Notes: generated from the letters alone by a model not told the origin. A stretch of 14,715 nucleotides of DNA from Actinobacteria bacterium UBA5176 (GCA_002413305.1 DHWS01000173.1:39188-53902), one strand, 5' to 3'; positions 1-8,312 are shown, numbered from the stretch's first letter. Made by a program: numbers and translations.

Positions 1-1
1 C

Positions 2-1690
2 AGCGTCGTCGGTCTGACGACGGTCTTCGGTGCGGGAGGCGGCACGAGTTCCTATGAGGAGGTCGAGAACACCGACCTCATCGTGCTGTGGGGATCGAAC
101 GCGCGCGAGACGCATCCAATCTTCTTCCACCACGTCCTGGCCGGCATCCGAAATGGCGCGAAGCTTTGTGTCGTGGACCCGCGGCGGACCGGGTCCGCCC
201 AGTGGGCGGATCGATGGCTGGGCCTCGACGTCGGTTCGGACATCGCTCTCGCCAATGCCATGGGACGGGAGATCGTGGCAGCCGGCCTGGAGAACCGGTC
301 CTTCATCGACCGGGCCACCACTGGGTTCGAGGAGTACGTGGCCGCCGTAGAGACCTGGACGCTGGATCGGGCGGAGGCCGTGACCGGTGTTCCGGCCGCC
401 TCCATCCAGCAGTTCGCCCACGACTACTCCCGGGCCGGCCGAGCGCAGCTCTGCTGGACCCTCGGGATCACCGAGCATCACAACGCGGTGGACAACGTTC
501 TCGCCCTCATCAACTTGGCGCTGCTCACCGGCCACGTCGGACGGTACGGGTCCGGTCTGTGTCCGCTCCGGGGCCAGAACAACGTCCAGGGCGGGGGGGA
601 CATGGGCGCGATCCCGAACAAGCTCCCCGGCGGCCAGGACGTGGCGGACGACGAGGCTCGGGCGAAGTTCGAGCGAGCCTGGGGTGCGTCGATCCCGCCG
701 AAGCCCGGCTGGCATCTCACGGCCATGTTCGAGGCCATGGACCGGGGCGAGCTCACCCACCTGTACGTGATCGGGGAGAACCTGGCCCAGTCCGAGGCCG
801 ACGCCCATCGGGCCATCCGGCTGATGGAAGGGCTGGAGCAGCTCGTGGTCCAAGACCTGGTCATGACCAAGACTGCGGAGATGGCCGACGTGGTCCTACC
901 GGCTTCGGCGGCGTGGTGTGAGGCGGAAGGGACGGTCACATCGAGTGAGCGGAGGGTGCAGCGGGTCAGGAGAGCCCTCGAGCCGCCGGGCCTGGCCCGG
1001 GACGACATCGAGATCATCTGCGACCTGGCCCGGGCCCTCGGGCACGAGTGGGGGCACCTCACCGCGGAGGCCGTGTGGAACGAGGTTCGAAGCCTCTCGC
1101 CGTGGCACGCCGGGATGAGCTACCGGCGGCTGGAGGAGCTGGGAGGGATCCCCTGGCCGTGCCCAAGCGAGGACCATCCCGGGGAACCGTTCCTGCACGC
1201 CCGCCTGTGGGAAGAGGACGAAGCCGCGCGCGGGCGTCGGGCCCCATTCCACGCCGTGGAGTTCGAACCGCCGGTCGACGTGCTCGACGAAGATTTCCCG
1301 ATCCGCCTGACCACCGGCCGCCGGCTGGACTCGTTCAACACGGGCGTGCAGACGGCCGGATACTCCTCGCCGCTCCGGCGCGGGGAGACGCTGGACATCG
1401 CCCCAGAGGACGGGGAACGGTTCGGCGTGGCGCCTGGCGAGGTGGTCCGGGCGAGCTCACGGCGGGGAGCCGTGGAGGTGCCGGTGCACTACGACCGCTC
1501 GCTTCGGCCCGGTTTGGCGTTCATGACCTTGCACTTCGGCGACGATGTGATGACGAACTTCCTGACGATCGAGGCGGACGACCCGAAGTCCGGCACCGCG
1601 GAGTTCAAGGCCACCGCCATCCGCATCGATCGCATCGAACCTGGGCCGGACGTGGCGGCCGGGACCGTGCCCGGAGGCCACCGAGTCTGA
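2..1690 (+). CDS. fdhA: Formate dehydrogenase catalytic (alpha) subunit, molybdopterin-dependent; 5' end outside window
   Basis: Oxidises formate to CO2 at a Mo/W-bis-MGD centre in the cytoplasm and passes electrons to the Fe-S and flavin subunits encoded next. The reading frame is open from base 2, so the gene starts upstream; 562 codons are visible. The first residues (SVVGL) align with the stretch just after the catalytic Sec/Cys-His of the E. coli FdhF family, so that residue lies only a few codons outside the window and cannot be read. Visible family motifs are LWGSNARETHP, the cofactor and substrate segment LRGQNNVQGGGDMGAIP with the conserved Arg codon at 569-571, VQDLVMTKTAEMADVVLP, and a C-terminal dinucleotide-binding domain (about 1291-1660) containing DPKSGTAEFKATA. 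Its stop codon overlaps the next start (ATGA at 1688-1692), which suggests translational coupling. The family is certain; formate as the substrate is strongly supported by sequence similarity and neighbours. Confidence 0.93.
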   Translation, partial: SVVGLTTVFGAGGGTSSYEEVENTDLIVLWGSNARETHPIFFHHVLAGIRNGAKLCVVDPRRTGSAQWADRWLGLDVGSDIALANAMGREIVAAGLENRSFIDRATTGFEEYVAAVETWTLDRAEAVTGVPAASIQQFAHDYSRAGRAQLCWTLGITEHHNAVDNVLALINLALLTGHVGRYGSGLCPLRGQNNVQGGGDMGAIPNKLPGGQDVADDEARAKFERAWGASIPPKPGWHLTAMFEAMDRGELTHLYVIGENLAQSEADAHRAIRLMEGLEQLVVQDLVMTKTAEMADVVLPASAAWCEAEGTVTSSERRVQRVRRALEPPGLARDDIEIICDLARALGHEWGHLTAEAVWNEVRSLSPWHAGMSYRRLEELGGIPWPCPSEDHPGEPFLHARLWEEDEAARGRRAPFHAVEFEPPVDVLDEDFPIRLTTGRRLDSFNTGVQTAGYSSPLRRGETLDIAPEDGERFGVAPGEVVRASSRRGAVEVPVHYDRSLRPGLAFMTLHFGDDVMTNFLTIEADDPKSGTAEFKATAIRIDRIEPGPDVAAGTVPGGHRV

Positions 1691-3540
1691 TGGACCTCCG
1701 TCCGATCGAGGACCTTCCCTCTGAAGAAGAGCGGCACGCGATCGATGCTGTCCTCCGTCCTGCGGCGTCCGCGCGGGAGGGGGGCTCGCCGGAGGGGCCG
1801 GAGATGTGGGCTGCGCCGGGTCCCGAGGGGAGGCGGGACCTGCTGCTTCCCGCTCTTCGTGCTGTCCAGGCCCGGGCCGGATGGATCAGCCGGGGTGCGC
1901 TCGGCGAGATCTGCCGCCGGCTGGGGATACCCCCGGCCGAAGCCTTTGGGGTTGGCACCTTCTACGCCCTGCTCTCGTTCGAGCCCCGACCGCCGGTGAT
2001 GGTCCATGTGTGCGACGACATCGCGTGCCGGATGGCCGGTGCGGACGACCTGTGCGCTGAGTTCGAGGCCCGGACCGTTCCCGAAGGGGGCCACGGGACG
2101 AACACCGGACTCGCATGGAAGCGGAGCCCTTGTCTCGGACGCTGCGAGGGGGCGCCCGCGATCCTCATGCAGAGAGCCGGGGACGCGGCCGGAGACCTGT
2201 CCTTGGCCCCCGCCTCGTATCGCGACGTGGAGGCCGAGACGTCCGGGGACGGCCGCGGGCCGGGCGACGAACCGCCGGTCCCCCAAGCCGGCGAACCCGC
2301 TCTTCGTCTCCTCCGCCGGATCGGCAGGGTGGACCCGTCGAGCCTGGATGACTACCGGGCCCACGGTGGTTACGAGGCCCTGCGAACCGCCGTCGCGCTC
2401 GGGCCCGAAGGTGTCATCCGCGAGGTCAAAGACTCCAACCTCCTGGGTCGCGGGGGTGCCGCGTTCCCGACCGGGGTCAAGTGGGAAGCGGTGGCGAGGC
2501 AGCCGGTCCGCCCCCACTACTTCGTCTGCAATGCCGACGAGTCCGAGCCCGGCACGTTCAAGGACCGGATCCTCATGGAGCGGGATCCGTTCGCGCTGCT
2601 CGAGTCCCTGACCATCGCGGCGTTCGCCACCGGATCGGAGCAGGGGTTCGTCTACGTCCGGGGCGAATACCCGCTGGCCGCGGAGCGGCTGGAGGCCGCC
2701 ATCGAGCTCGCTCGCACCCGGGGGTACCTGGGGGAGGACGTGTGCGGTGAGGGGTTCCGGTTCGACGTGGAGCTGCGACAGGGGGCCGGCGCGTACATCG
2801 CCGGTGAGGAGACGGCGCTGTTCAACTCGATCGAAGGCCGGCGGGCCGAACCCCGCAACAAGCCGCCCTTCCCCGTCACTCACGGTCTGTTCGGCAAACC
2901 GACCGGTATCAACAACGTGGAGACGCTGGTGAACGTGCTCGAGATCCTGCGGATCGGTGGGCAGGCCTTCGCCCGCGTGGGAACCGAGGGGTCGACCGGC
3001 ACGCGCCTGTTCTGTCTGTCGGGTTGCGTGGAGCGCCCGGGCCTGTACGAGGTCGAGTTCGGCGCCACGCTCCGGGAGGTTCTGGATCTCGCCGGTGGGA
3101 TCCCGGGCGGGCGGCCGCTCCGGGCCGTTCTGCTGGGCGGCGCGGCCGGCTCGTTCGTGGGTCCCGAAGACCTCGACCTGCCCCTCACGTTCGAGGCCAC
3201 CCGGGCCGCCGGGGTCTCCCTCGGCTCAGGGGTGGTGATGCCGTTCGACGACACCGTCGACCTCGAATGGATCTTGCTCCGGATCGCGCGGTTCTTCCGG
3301 GACGAGTCCTGCGGGCAGTGTGTGCCCTGCCGAGTAGGGACGGTCCGCCAGGAGGAACTCCTCTCCCGGCTCAAGGCCGGACGGGCCATCGGCTCCCGCG
3401 AGCAGGAGCTGGCGATGCTCAACGAGATCGCCGCGGCCATGCGCGACGCGTCGATCTGCGGCCTGGGACAGACCGCCTCGGGGGCGATCCTCTCCGGGAT
3501 CTCCCGACTCGGCCTCTTCCCGGCGGGAGCCGCGACATGA
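1690..3540 (+). CDS. fdhB: NuoE-NuoF fusion (HoxF-like) NADH-binding FMN/Fe-S subunit of formate dehydrogenase
   Basis: Diaphorase subunit of 616 residues that would pass electrons to NAD+ through FMN. The N-terminal thioredoxin-like [2Fe-2S] domain (NuoE type, about 45-165) has Cys108, Cys113, Cys148 and Cys152 in the family spacing C-x4-C...C-x3-C. After a Pro/Gly-rich linker comes the NuoF domain: the Gly-rich NADH/FMN motif GRGGAAFPTG (253-262), CNADESEPGTFKDR, AGEETALFNSIEGRR, an SLBB region, and a [4Fe-4S] site at Cys541, Cys544, Cys547 and Cys590. NuoE and NuoF are separate genes in most complex I operons; the fusion resembles HoxF of NAD-reducing hydrogenases. The ATG at 1690 overlaps the upstream stop, and GGAGG at 1673-1677 is a somewhat distant ribosome site. 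The frame is also open far upstream, but there it overlaps fdhA and shows no NuoE similarity, so the start at 1690 is preferred. All cofactor ligands expected for both domains are present. Confidence 0.93.
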   Translation: MDLRPIEDLPSEEERHAIDAVLRPAASAREGGSPEGPEMWAAPGPEGRRDLLLPALRAVQARAGWISRGALGEICRRLGIPPAEAFGVGTFYALLSFEPRPPVMVHVCDDIACRMAGADDLCAEFEARTVPEGGHGTNTGLAWKRSPCLGRCEGAPAILMQRAGDAAGDLSLAPASYRDVEAETSGDGRGPGDEPPVPQAGEPALRLLRRIGRVDPSSLDDYRAHGGYEALRTAVALGPEGVIREVKDSNLLGRGGAAFPTGVKWEAVARQPVRPHYFVCNADESEPGTFKDRILMERDPFALLESLTIAAFATGSEQGFVYVRGEYPLAAERLEAAIELARTRGYLGEDVCGEGFRFDVELRQGAGAYIAGEETALFNSIEGRRAEPRNKPPFPVTHGLFGKPTGINNVETLVNVLEILRIGGQAFARVGTEGSTGTRLFCLSGCVERPGLYEVEFGATLREVLDLAGGIPGGRPLRAVLLGGAAGSFVGPEDLDLPLTFEATRAAGVSLGSGVVMPFDDTVDLEWILLRIARFFRDESCGQCVPCRVGTVRQEELLSRLKAGRAIGSREQELAMLNEIAAAMRDASICGLGQTASGAILSGISRLGLFPAGAAT

Positions 3541-4481
3541 CCGCGGTCCCGGTCGGTCCGCCTCGCCGGCTGATCGAGCTGACGGTCGACGATCGAACCG
3601 TGCGCCTCCCCGAAGGAAGCACGCTCCTCCAGGCGTGCGCCGCCGCCGGCGTGGAGACCCCGACACTGTGCTACCTGGAGAATCTGGCTCCCGTCAATGT
3701 GTGCCGTGTGTGCATGGTCGAGGTCGACGGGTCTCGGGTCCTCGTGCCCGCGTGCTCGCGCCCGGCGGAACCCGGCATGACGATCCACACTGAGTCGGCG
3801 AGGGTTCGACTGGCGCGGAAGGTCGTCCTGGAGTTCCTGGCCTCCTCCGTGGACGTCTCCCTGGCCCCGCAGGCCGCCGGCTATCTGGAGCGGTACGGCG
3901 CCGAGCCCGGTCGGTTCGGTACGCCGGCTCCCCCGGCTGCGGCGGGAGTGCGGGGCGGGGCGGCGCCAGGGGAGCACGAAGCATCGGATGGGCTCGCCGC
4001 CGCCACGGTGGCCCAGCCGGTCAGCCTCGACAACGAGCTGTACGTCCGCGACTACTCACGGTGCATCCTGTGCTACAAGTGCGTGGAGGCGTGCGGGGTC
4101 GACGCCCAGAACACCTTCGCCATCGCGGTCGCCGGCCGCGGGTTCGACGCCCGCATCTCCACCGAGTTCGACGTCCCGTTGCCGGACTCCGCGTGCGTGT
4201 ACTGCGGCAACTGCATCGGGGTGTGCCCCACCGGGGCTCTCATGTTCAAGAGCGAGTACGACATGCGCCAGACGGGCACGTGGGACGAGGAGGAGCAGGC
4301 GGTCACCGACACGATCTGCCCGTACTGCGGGGTCGGCTGCACCCTGTCGCTTCATGTCCAGGGCAACCGGATCGTCAAGGTCACCTCCCCGCTGGACAAC
4401 GACGTTACCCGAGGCCACCTCTGTATCAAGGGTCGCTTCGGATGGGAGTCGGTGCAGAGCCGGGATCCAACGGGCGCTTGA
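3537..4481 (+). CDS. Formate dehydrogenase Fe-S subunit: NuoG/HoxU-like N-terminus plus detached Mo-bis-MGD [4Fe-4S] domain
   Basis: Electron-relay protein of 314 residues. In order it has a [2Fe-2S] ferredoxin domain with Cys45, Cys56, Cys59 and Cys73 (C-x10-C-x2-C-x13-C, as in NuoG); a short helical stretch (about 89-115) where NuoG has its His-Cys3 [4Fe-4S] site but no such ligands occur here; an Ala/Gly/Pro-rich linker; two [4Fe-4S] ferredoxin motifs at Cys176/179/182/186 and Cys220/223/226/230; and the [4Fe-4S] domain typical of the N-terminus of Mo/W-bis-MGD enzymes, Cys261, Cys264, Cys268 and Cys296, with the LCIKGRFGW signature. The protein stops about 18 residues after the last Cys, exactly where FdhA catalytic domains would normally begin. 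ATG at 3537 overlaps the fdhB stop (ATGA), with GGGAG at 3525-3529. I infer that it works with the upstream catalytic subunit, supplying the cluster nearest the metal in trans unless that subunit has its own copy. Confidence 0.88.
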   Translation: MTAVPVGPPRRLIELTVDDRTVRLPEGSTLLQACAAAGVETPTLCYLENLAPVNVCRVCMVEVDGSRVLVPACSRPAEPGMTIHTESARVRLARKVVLEFLASSVDVSLAPQAAGYLERYGAEPGRFGTPAPPAAAGVRGGAAPGEHEASDGLAAATVAQPVSLDNELYVRDYSRCILCYKCVEACGVDAQNTFAIAVAGRGFDARISTEFDVPLPDSACVYCGNCIGVCPTGALMFKSEYDMRQTGTWDEEEQAVTDTICPYCGVGCTLSLHVQGNRIVKVTSPLDNDVTRGHLCIKGRFGWESVQSRDPTGA

Positions 4482-4485
4482 CCGC

Positions 4486-5643
4486 GTGAGCGGCAGCCAT
4501 CGCCCTCGCTCTCGGGTGCCAGGCACCGCCGTTGCGCTCGTGGCGGGGCTCCTCTTCGCCGGGGCAGCGGTGGCGTTCGCGATCGCTCGTCAGGATCGTC
4601 GGCAGGTTCCCGTTGTGCGCACGGCGTCGGGGAGTCCCACGGCGCGCCCCCCCTCCGCCGCTCCTTCGCTGTCGGTCTCGCCCACGCCGTCGATCAACCC
4701 GCCGTCGCCGATCCCCGGCTATCTGATGATCGCCGACCGGGCGAACGACCGGCTCGTGCTGGTCGACTCGAACAAGCACGTCCTGTGGACCTACCCACCG
4801 GCCGGTTCGAAGCCCGCGATGCCCTTCTTCTTCGACGACGACGTCTTCTTCAACCAAGACCACACGGAGGTGATCAGCCAGCAGGAGGAGCAGCAGACGA
4901 TCCAGATCCTGTCCTTCCCGGCCGGCAAACTGCTGTGGCGCTATGGACACGTCAATGTGCGCGGTTCGACCCCCGGCTACCTCAGCACGCCCGACGACGC
5001 CTACCTGCTGCCGGACGGGACCGTCTCGGTGGCGGACGTCCGGAACTGCCGGGTGCTGTTCATCTCGCCGGCGCACGAGGTCCTCCGCCAGCTCGGGACG
5101 ACGGGGATCTGTTCCCACCACCCGCCCGATCATCTGGCTTCGCCGAACGGCGACACGCCGCTCCCGGACGGCGGGACGCTGGTCACCGAGATCAACGGAT
5201 CGTGGATCGACGACATCTCGGCCGACGGCAGGCTGGTGTGGTCGGTGCACGCCCCGGTCGCCTATCCCTCGGACGCGCAGTGGCTGGGCCACGGGAAGAT
5301 CCTGCTGGCCGATTACTCCTCGCCGGGCCACGTCCTGGAGATGACCACCTCGGGGAAGGTGCTGTGGAAGTACGGCCCGCCGTCGGGCCCCGGCGCCCTG
5401 AACCATCCCTCGTTGGCGTTGATGCTGCCGAACGGGCTGATCGCGGTGAACGATGACTTCCGGGACCGGGTGGTCCTGATCGACCCGGCGAAGAACCGGA
5501 TCGTCTGGCAGTACGGCCATACCGACGCGCCCGGCACCGTGCCCGGCTTCCTGCACGTGCCGGACGGCATGGACTTCCTGCCCTTCGACGTGGCGATGTC
5601 GACCCCGGCCATCGCCCGGCTGGTCGGCTCCCCGGCGCCCTGA
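4486..5643 (+). CDS. Membrane-anchored beta-propeller protein of unknown function (PQQ/NHL/arylsulfotransferase-like repeats)
   Basis: About 385 residues. A basic N-terminus (RPRSR) precedes a hydrophobic stretch (about 13-34), then a Ser/Thr/Pro-rich linker (about 45-75), so I infer an anchored protein whose main domain is outside the membrane. The rest is made of repeats of the form x-VLWxY, LLWRYGH, LVWSV, VLWKYG, IVWQYGH, each preceded by beta-strand-like segments such as RLVLVDSNKHVLW and RVVLIDPAKNRIVW, as in PQQ-like or NHL propellers. One longer motif occurs twice, at about 151-177 and 341-366: W-x-Y-G-H, then G-x2-P-G-[YF]-L-x2-P-D. No catalytic residues or cofactor site can be assigned. 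The GTG at 4486 lies 4 bp after the previous stop; no good ribosome site is seen, and GTG 4516 is an alternative. It could be transcribed with the formate dehydrogenase genes, but nothing in the protein ties it to them. Confidence 0.75.
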   Translation: MSGSHRPRSRVPGTAVALVAGLLFAGAAVAFAIARQDRRQVPVVRTASGSPTARPPSAAPSLSVSPTPSINPPSPIPGYLMIADRANDRLVLVDSNKHVLWTYPPAGSKPAMPFFFDDDVFFNQDHTEVISQQEEQQTIQILSFPAGKLLWRYGHVNVRGSTPGYLSTPDDAYLLPDGTVSVADVRNCRVLFISPAHEVLRQLGTTGICSHHPPDHLASPNGDTPLPDGGTLVTEINGSWIDDISADGRLVWSVHAPVAYPSDAQWLGHGKILLADYSSPGHVLEMTTSGKVLWKYGPPSGPGALNHPSLALMLPNGLIAVNDDFRDRVVLIDPAKNRIVWQYGHTDAPGTVPGFLHVPDGMDFLPFDVAMSTPAIARLVGSPAP

Positions 5644-5678
5644 TCGCCGCATTCCGGCTGGCCTCGAACACGGCGCGG

Positions 5679-5684
5679 TACCAT
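5679..5684 (+). promoter_or_regulatory. Candidate -10 box (TACCAT) upstream of leuS
   Basis: TACCAT fits the TANNNT -10 pattern and lies in the 145-bp gap between the propeller gene and leuS, a strongly GC-rich context where such hexamers are uncommon. Transcription would start near 5691, giving a leader of about 98 nt before the leuS ATG. No recognisable -35 box is present, so this is only a weak candidate. Confidence 0.25.
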
Positions 5685-5788
5685 ACAAACTCGCCCTGGT
5701 GACGCGGCTCCAGCACGACCCCGGCCGTCGCCATCAGCGGGGGGCCCTGAGGGCTCGCCGGGGCACCAGCCGCGTGGAAGTGAGGCCG

Positions 5789-8260
5789 ATGCGTCCGTAC
5801 CGACCGCAGGAGATCGAGCCGAAATGGCAGGCCGCGTGGGAACGCGACGGTCTGTTCCGGGCCGACGACTCCCCCGAGGACGGCCGGGAGCGGTTCTACA
5901 AGCTGCACATGTTCCCGTACCCCTCGGGCGATCTGCACATGGGGCACGCCGAAGCGTTCGCCATCAGCGACATCATCGCCCGGTACCGATGGATGCAGGG
6001 ATACAACGTCCTGCATCCGATCGGGTGGGATGCGTTCGGGTTGCCGGCGGAGAACGCGGCGATCCAGCGCGGCATGCATCCCAAGGACTGGACGTACGGG
6101 AACATCCCTCAGCAGGAGCGGTCCTTCAGGCGCTACGGGATGTCCTTCGACTGGACCCGCATGCTGGCCACCAGCGACCCCGAGTACTACCGATGGACGC
6201 AGTGGCTCTTCCTGCAGCTCTACCGGGCCGGATTGGCGTACCGGAAGATGGCCCCGGTGAACTGGTGCCCGAAGGACCAGACCGTGCTCGCCAACGAGCA
6301 GGTCGTGCAGGGCCGGTGCGAGCGGTGCGGCACGATCGTGGTCCGCAAGGACCTGACCCAGTGGTTCTTCAAGATCACCGACTACGCCGACCGGCTGCTG
6401 GAGGACATGCGTGAGCTGGACTGGTCGGACCGGGTGCTGAGCCAGCAGCGGAACTGGATCGGCCGGTCGGAGGGCGCCGAGGTGACCTTCGAGATCGCGG
6501 AGACGGGGGACCGGATCCCGGTCTTCACCACGCGGCCGGACACGTTGTGGGGGGTGACGTTCTTCGTCTTCGCACCCGAGCATCCCTCGCTCGAACGGCT
6601 GGCGGAGGCCGGGGGGTCGGCCGACGCGGTGAAGGAGCTGCAGGACCGGCTCCAGCGGTCCGACCCGGCCGAGCGGCAGGCCGCAAGCCCGCGGGACGGC
6701 GTGGCGCTGGGCGTGCACGCCGTGAACCCGGTGAACGGCGAGCGAGTGCCGTGCTTCGTCGCCCCGTACGTGTTGATGGACTACGGGACCGGGGCCGTGA
6801 TGGGGGTGCCCGGACACGACCAGCGTGACTTCGAGTTCGCCCGCGAGCACGGGCTCGAGGTCCGGGTGGTGATCCAGCCGCCGGACGTGCCGGAGGTCGA
6901 ACCGACGGAGATGACCGAGGCGTATCCGCACGAGGGCGTGATGGTCCGTTCGGGTCCGTTCGACGGCGTCCGGTCGCCCGAGTCGATCGCGCAGGTCATC
7001 GCGTGGCTGGAGGACGCCGGGAAGGGCCGGGCGGCGGTGTCGTTCCGCCTTCGCGACTGGCTGATCTCCCGGCAACGGTACTGGGGCCCGCCGATCCCGA
7101 TCATCTACTGCCCGGCCTGCGGTGACGTGGCGGTGCCCGAATCCGAGCTGCCCGTGCTGCTGCCCGAGGACGTGGACTTCTCGCCGCACGGCGAATCGCC
7201 CCTGGCCCGGCACCCCGGGTTCGTGGATGTGGCGTGCCCGTCGTGCGGCGGCCCCGCGAAGCGCGAGACCGACACCTTGGACACGTTCGTGGATTCGTCG
7301 TGGTACTTCCTGCGGTTCGTCTCGCCGCGGGACCCGGTGCGGGCCTGGGAGCCGGAGGACGTCGAACGCTGGCTGCCGGTCGACCTGTACAGCGGGGGGA
7401 TCGAGCACGCGATCCTCCACCTGCTGTATTCGCGGTTCGTGGTGAAGGCGCTGTTCGACCTCGGGCTGGTCCCGTTCCGCGAACCGTTCACCCGGCTGGT
7501 GAACCAGGGCATGGTCATCATGGACGGCGGAGCGATGAGCAAGAGCCGGGGGAACCTCGTGGGGTTCGCCGAGGAGCTGGACCGGTGGGGGGCGGACGTG
7601 ATCCGTCTGACCATGATGTTCGCCGGACCGGTCGAGGACGACCTGGACTGGGCGACCGTGTCCCCGGCGGGGGTGCGGAAATGGCTCGGCCGGGTGTGGC
7701 GGGCCGTCCACGAGGTGGCCGCGCTGAAGGAAACCGCGGGGGAGGTCGACGGGAGCACGGGGGGTGCGCTTCGGCGTGTGACCCATCGCACGATCAAGGT
7801 GGTCACGGCCGACTACGACCGGAACGCGTTCAACGTCGCCATCTCCAAGCTGATGACCTTGACGAACGAGATCCAACGCGTGCTGGAAGGGGGGACGGTC
7901 TCGGTCCCGGAGGCCCGGGAGGCTGCCGAGGCGCTGGTTCTGATGCTGGCGCCGATGGCGCCGCATCTCGCCGAGGAGCTCTGGCGAGAGGCGCTCGGCA
8001 ACGCGGAGACGCTCGTCCACGGGCCGTGGCCGGCCTGGGACGAGGACCTGGCCCGTGAAGACGTGGTCGTCATGGTGGTCCAGGTCGACGGGAAGGTGCG
8101 GGACCGGATCACCGTGCCTGCCGACCTGGGCGAGGACGATGCCCGGACGCGAGCCCTGGATTCGGGCCGGGTTCGCGCCCTGCTCGATGGCCGCGAGGTC
8201 GTCCAGGTCATCGTGCGGCCGCCGCGCCTGGTGAACGTCGTGACCCGAGGGTCGAACTGA
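5789..8260 (+). CDS. leuS: Leucyl-tRNA synthetase
   Basis: Class Ia synthetase of 823 residues, a normal bacterial length, that charges tRNA-Leu with leucine in the cytoplasm. The HIGH motif is HMGH (50-53) within YPSGDLHMGHAEAF. The CP1 editing domain carries TTRPDTLWGVTF and GHDQRD (342-347), so proofreading of mischarged tRNA should be intact. Zinc-type cysteines occur at 160/177/180 and at 441/444/483/486, followed by DTLDTFVDSSWYFLRF. The KMSKS loop reads AMSKS (582-586): the first Lys is replaced by Ala, while the second Lys is kept. The ATG at 5789 is chosen because the family's N-terminus (RPYRPQEIEPKWQ) begins there and GTGAGG lies just upstream. An in-frame GTG at 5699 would add 30 Arg-rich residues that do not look like LeuS. 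leuS directly upstream of comEA is an arrangement I recall from actinobacteria. Confidence 0.97.
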   Translation: MRPYRPQEIEPKWQAAWERDGLFRADDSPEDGRERFYKLHMFPYPSGDLHMGHAEAFAISDIIARYRWMQGYNVLHPIGWDAFGLPAENAAIQRGMHPKDWTYGNIPQQERSFRRYGMSFDWTRMLATSDPEYYRWTQWLFLQLYRAGLAYRKMAPVNWCPKDQTVLANEQVVQGRCERCGTIVVRKDLTQWFFKITDYADRLLEDMRELDWSDRVLSQQRNWIGRSEGAEVTFEIAETGDRIPVFTTRPDTLWGVTFFVFAPEHPSLERLAEAGGSADAVKELQDRLQRSDPAERQAASPRDGVALGVHAVNPVNGERVPCFVAPYVLMDYGTGAVMGVPGHDQRDFEFAREHGLEVRVVIQPPDVPEVEPTEMTEAYPHEGVMVRSGPFDGVRSPESIAQVIAWLEDAGKGRAAVSFRLRDWLISRQRYWGPPIPIIYCPACGDVAVPESELPVLLPEDVDFSPHGESPLARHPGFVDVACPSCGGPAKRETDTLDTFVDSSWYFLRFVSPRDPVRAWEPEDVERWLPVDLYSGGIEHAILHLLYSRFVVKALFDLGLVPFREPFTRLVNQGMVIMDGGAMSKSRGNLVGFAEELDRWGADVIRLTMMFAGPVEDDLDWATVSPAGVRKWLGRVWRAVHEVAALKETAGEVDGSTGGALRRVTHRTIKVVTADYDRNAFNVAISKLMTLTNEIQRVLEGGTVSVPEAREAAEALVLMLAPMAPHLAEELWREALGNAETLVHGPWPAWDEDLAREDVVVMVVQVDGKVRDRITVPADLGEDDARTRALDSGRVRALLDGREVVQVIVRPPRLVNVVTRGSN

Positions 8261-8312
8261 GGCGCTGCCGAAAGCATCACGCCAGATTTCGCACCGGTCG
8301 TGACGTCGCTCA

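Noticed and set aside
1489..2883. Open frame of about 464 codons on the - strand opposite fdhA/fdhB
   Set aside because: Shadow of the formate dehydrogenase genes, whose cofactor ligands are all in the + strand frames.
4420..4530. Frameshift that would continue the Fe-S subunit into a catalytic FdhA domain
   Set aside because: None of the downstream frames after 4481 shows FdhA-like sequence; the next frame leads into the anchored propeller protein, so the stop is treated as genuine.
5699..5788. In-frame GTG at 5699 that would add 30 residues to LeuRS or act as a leader peptide
   Set aside because: The added residues are Arg-rich and unlike LeuRS; the frame runs straight into leuS without a stop, so it is not a leucine-rich leader peptide. 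The ATG at 5789 has a ribosome site and the family N-terminus.
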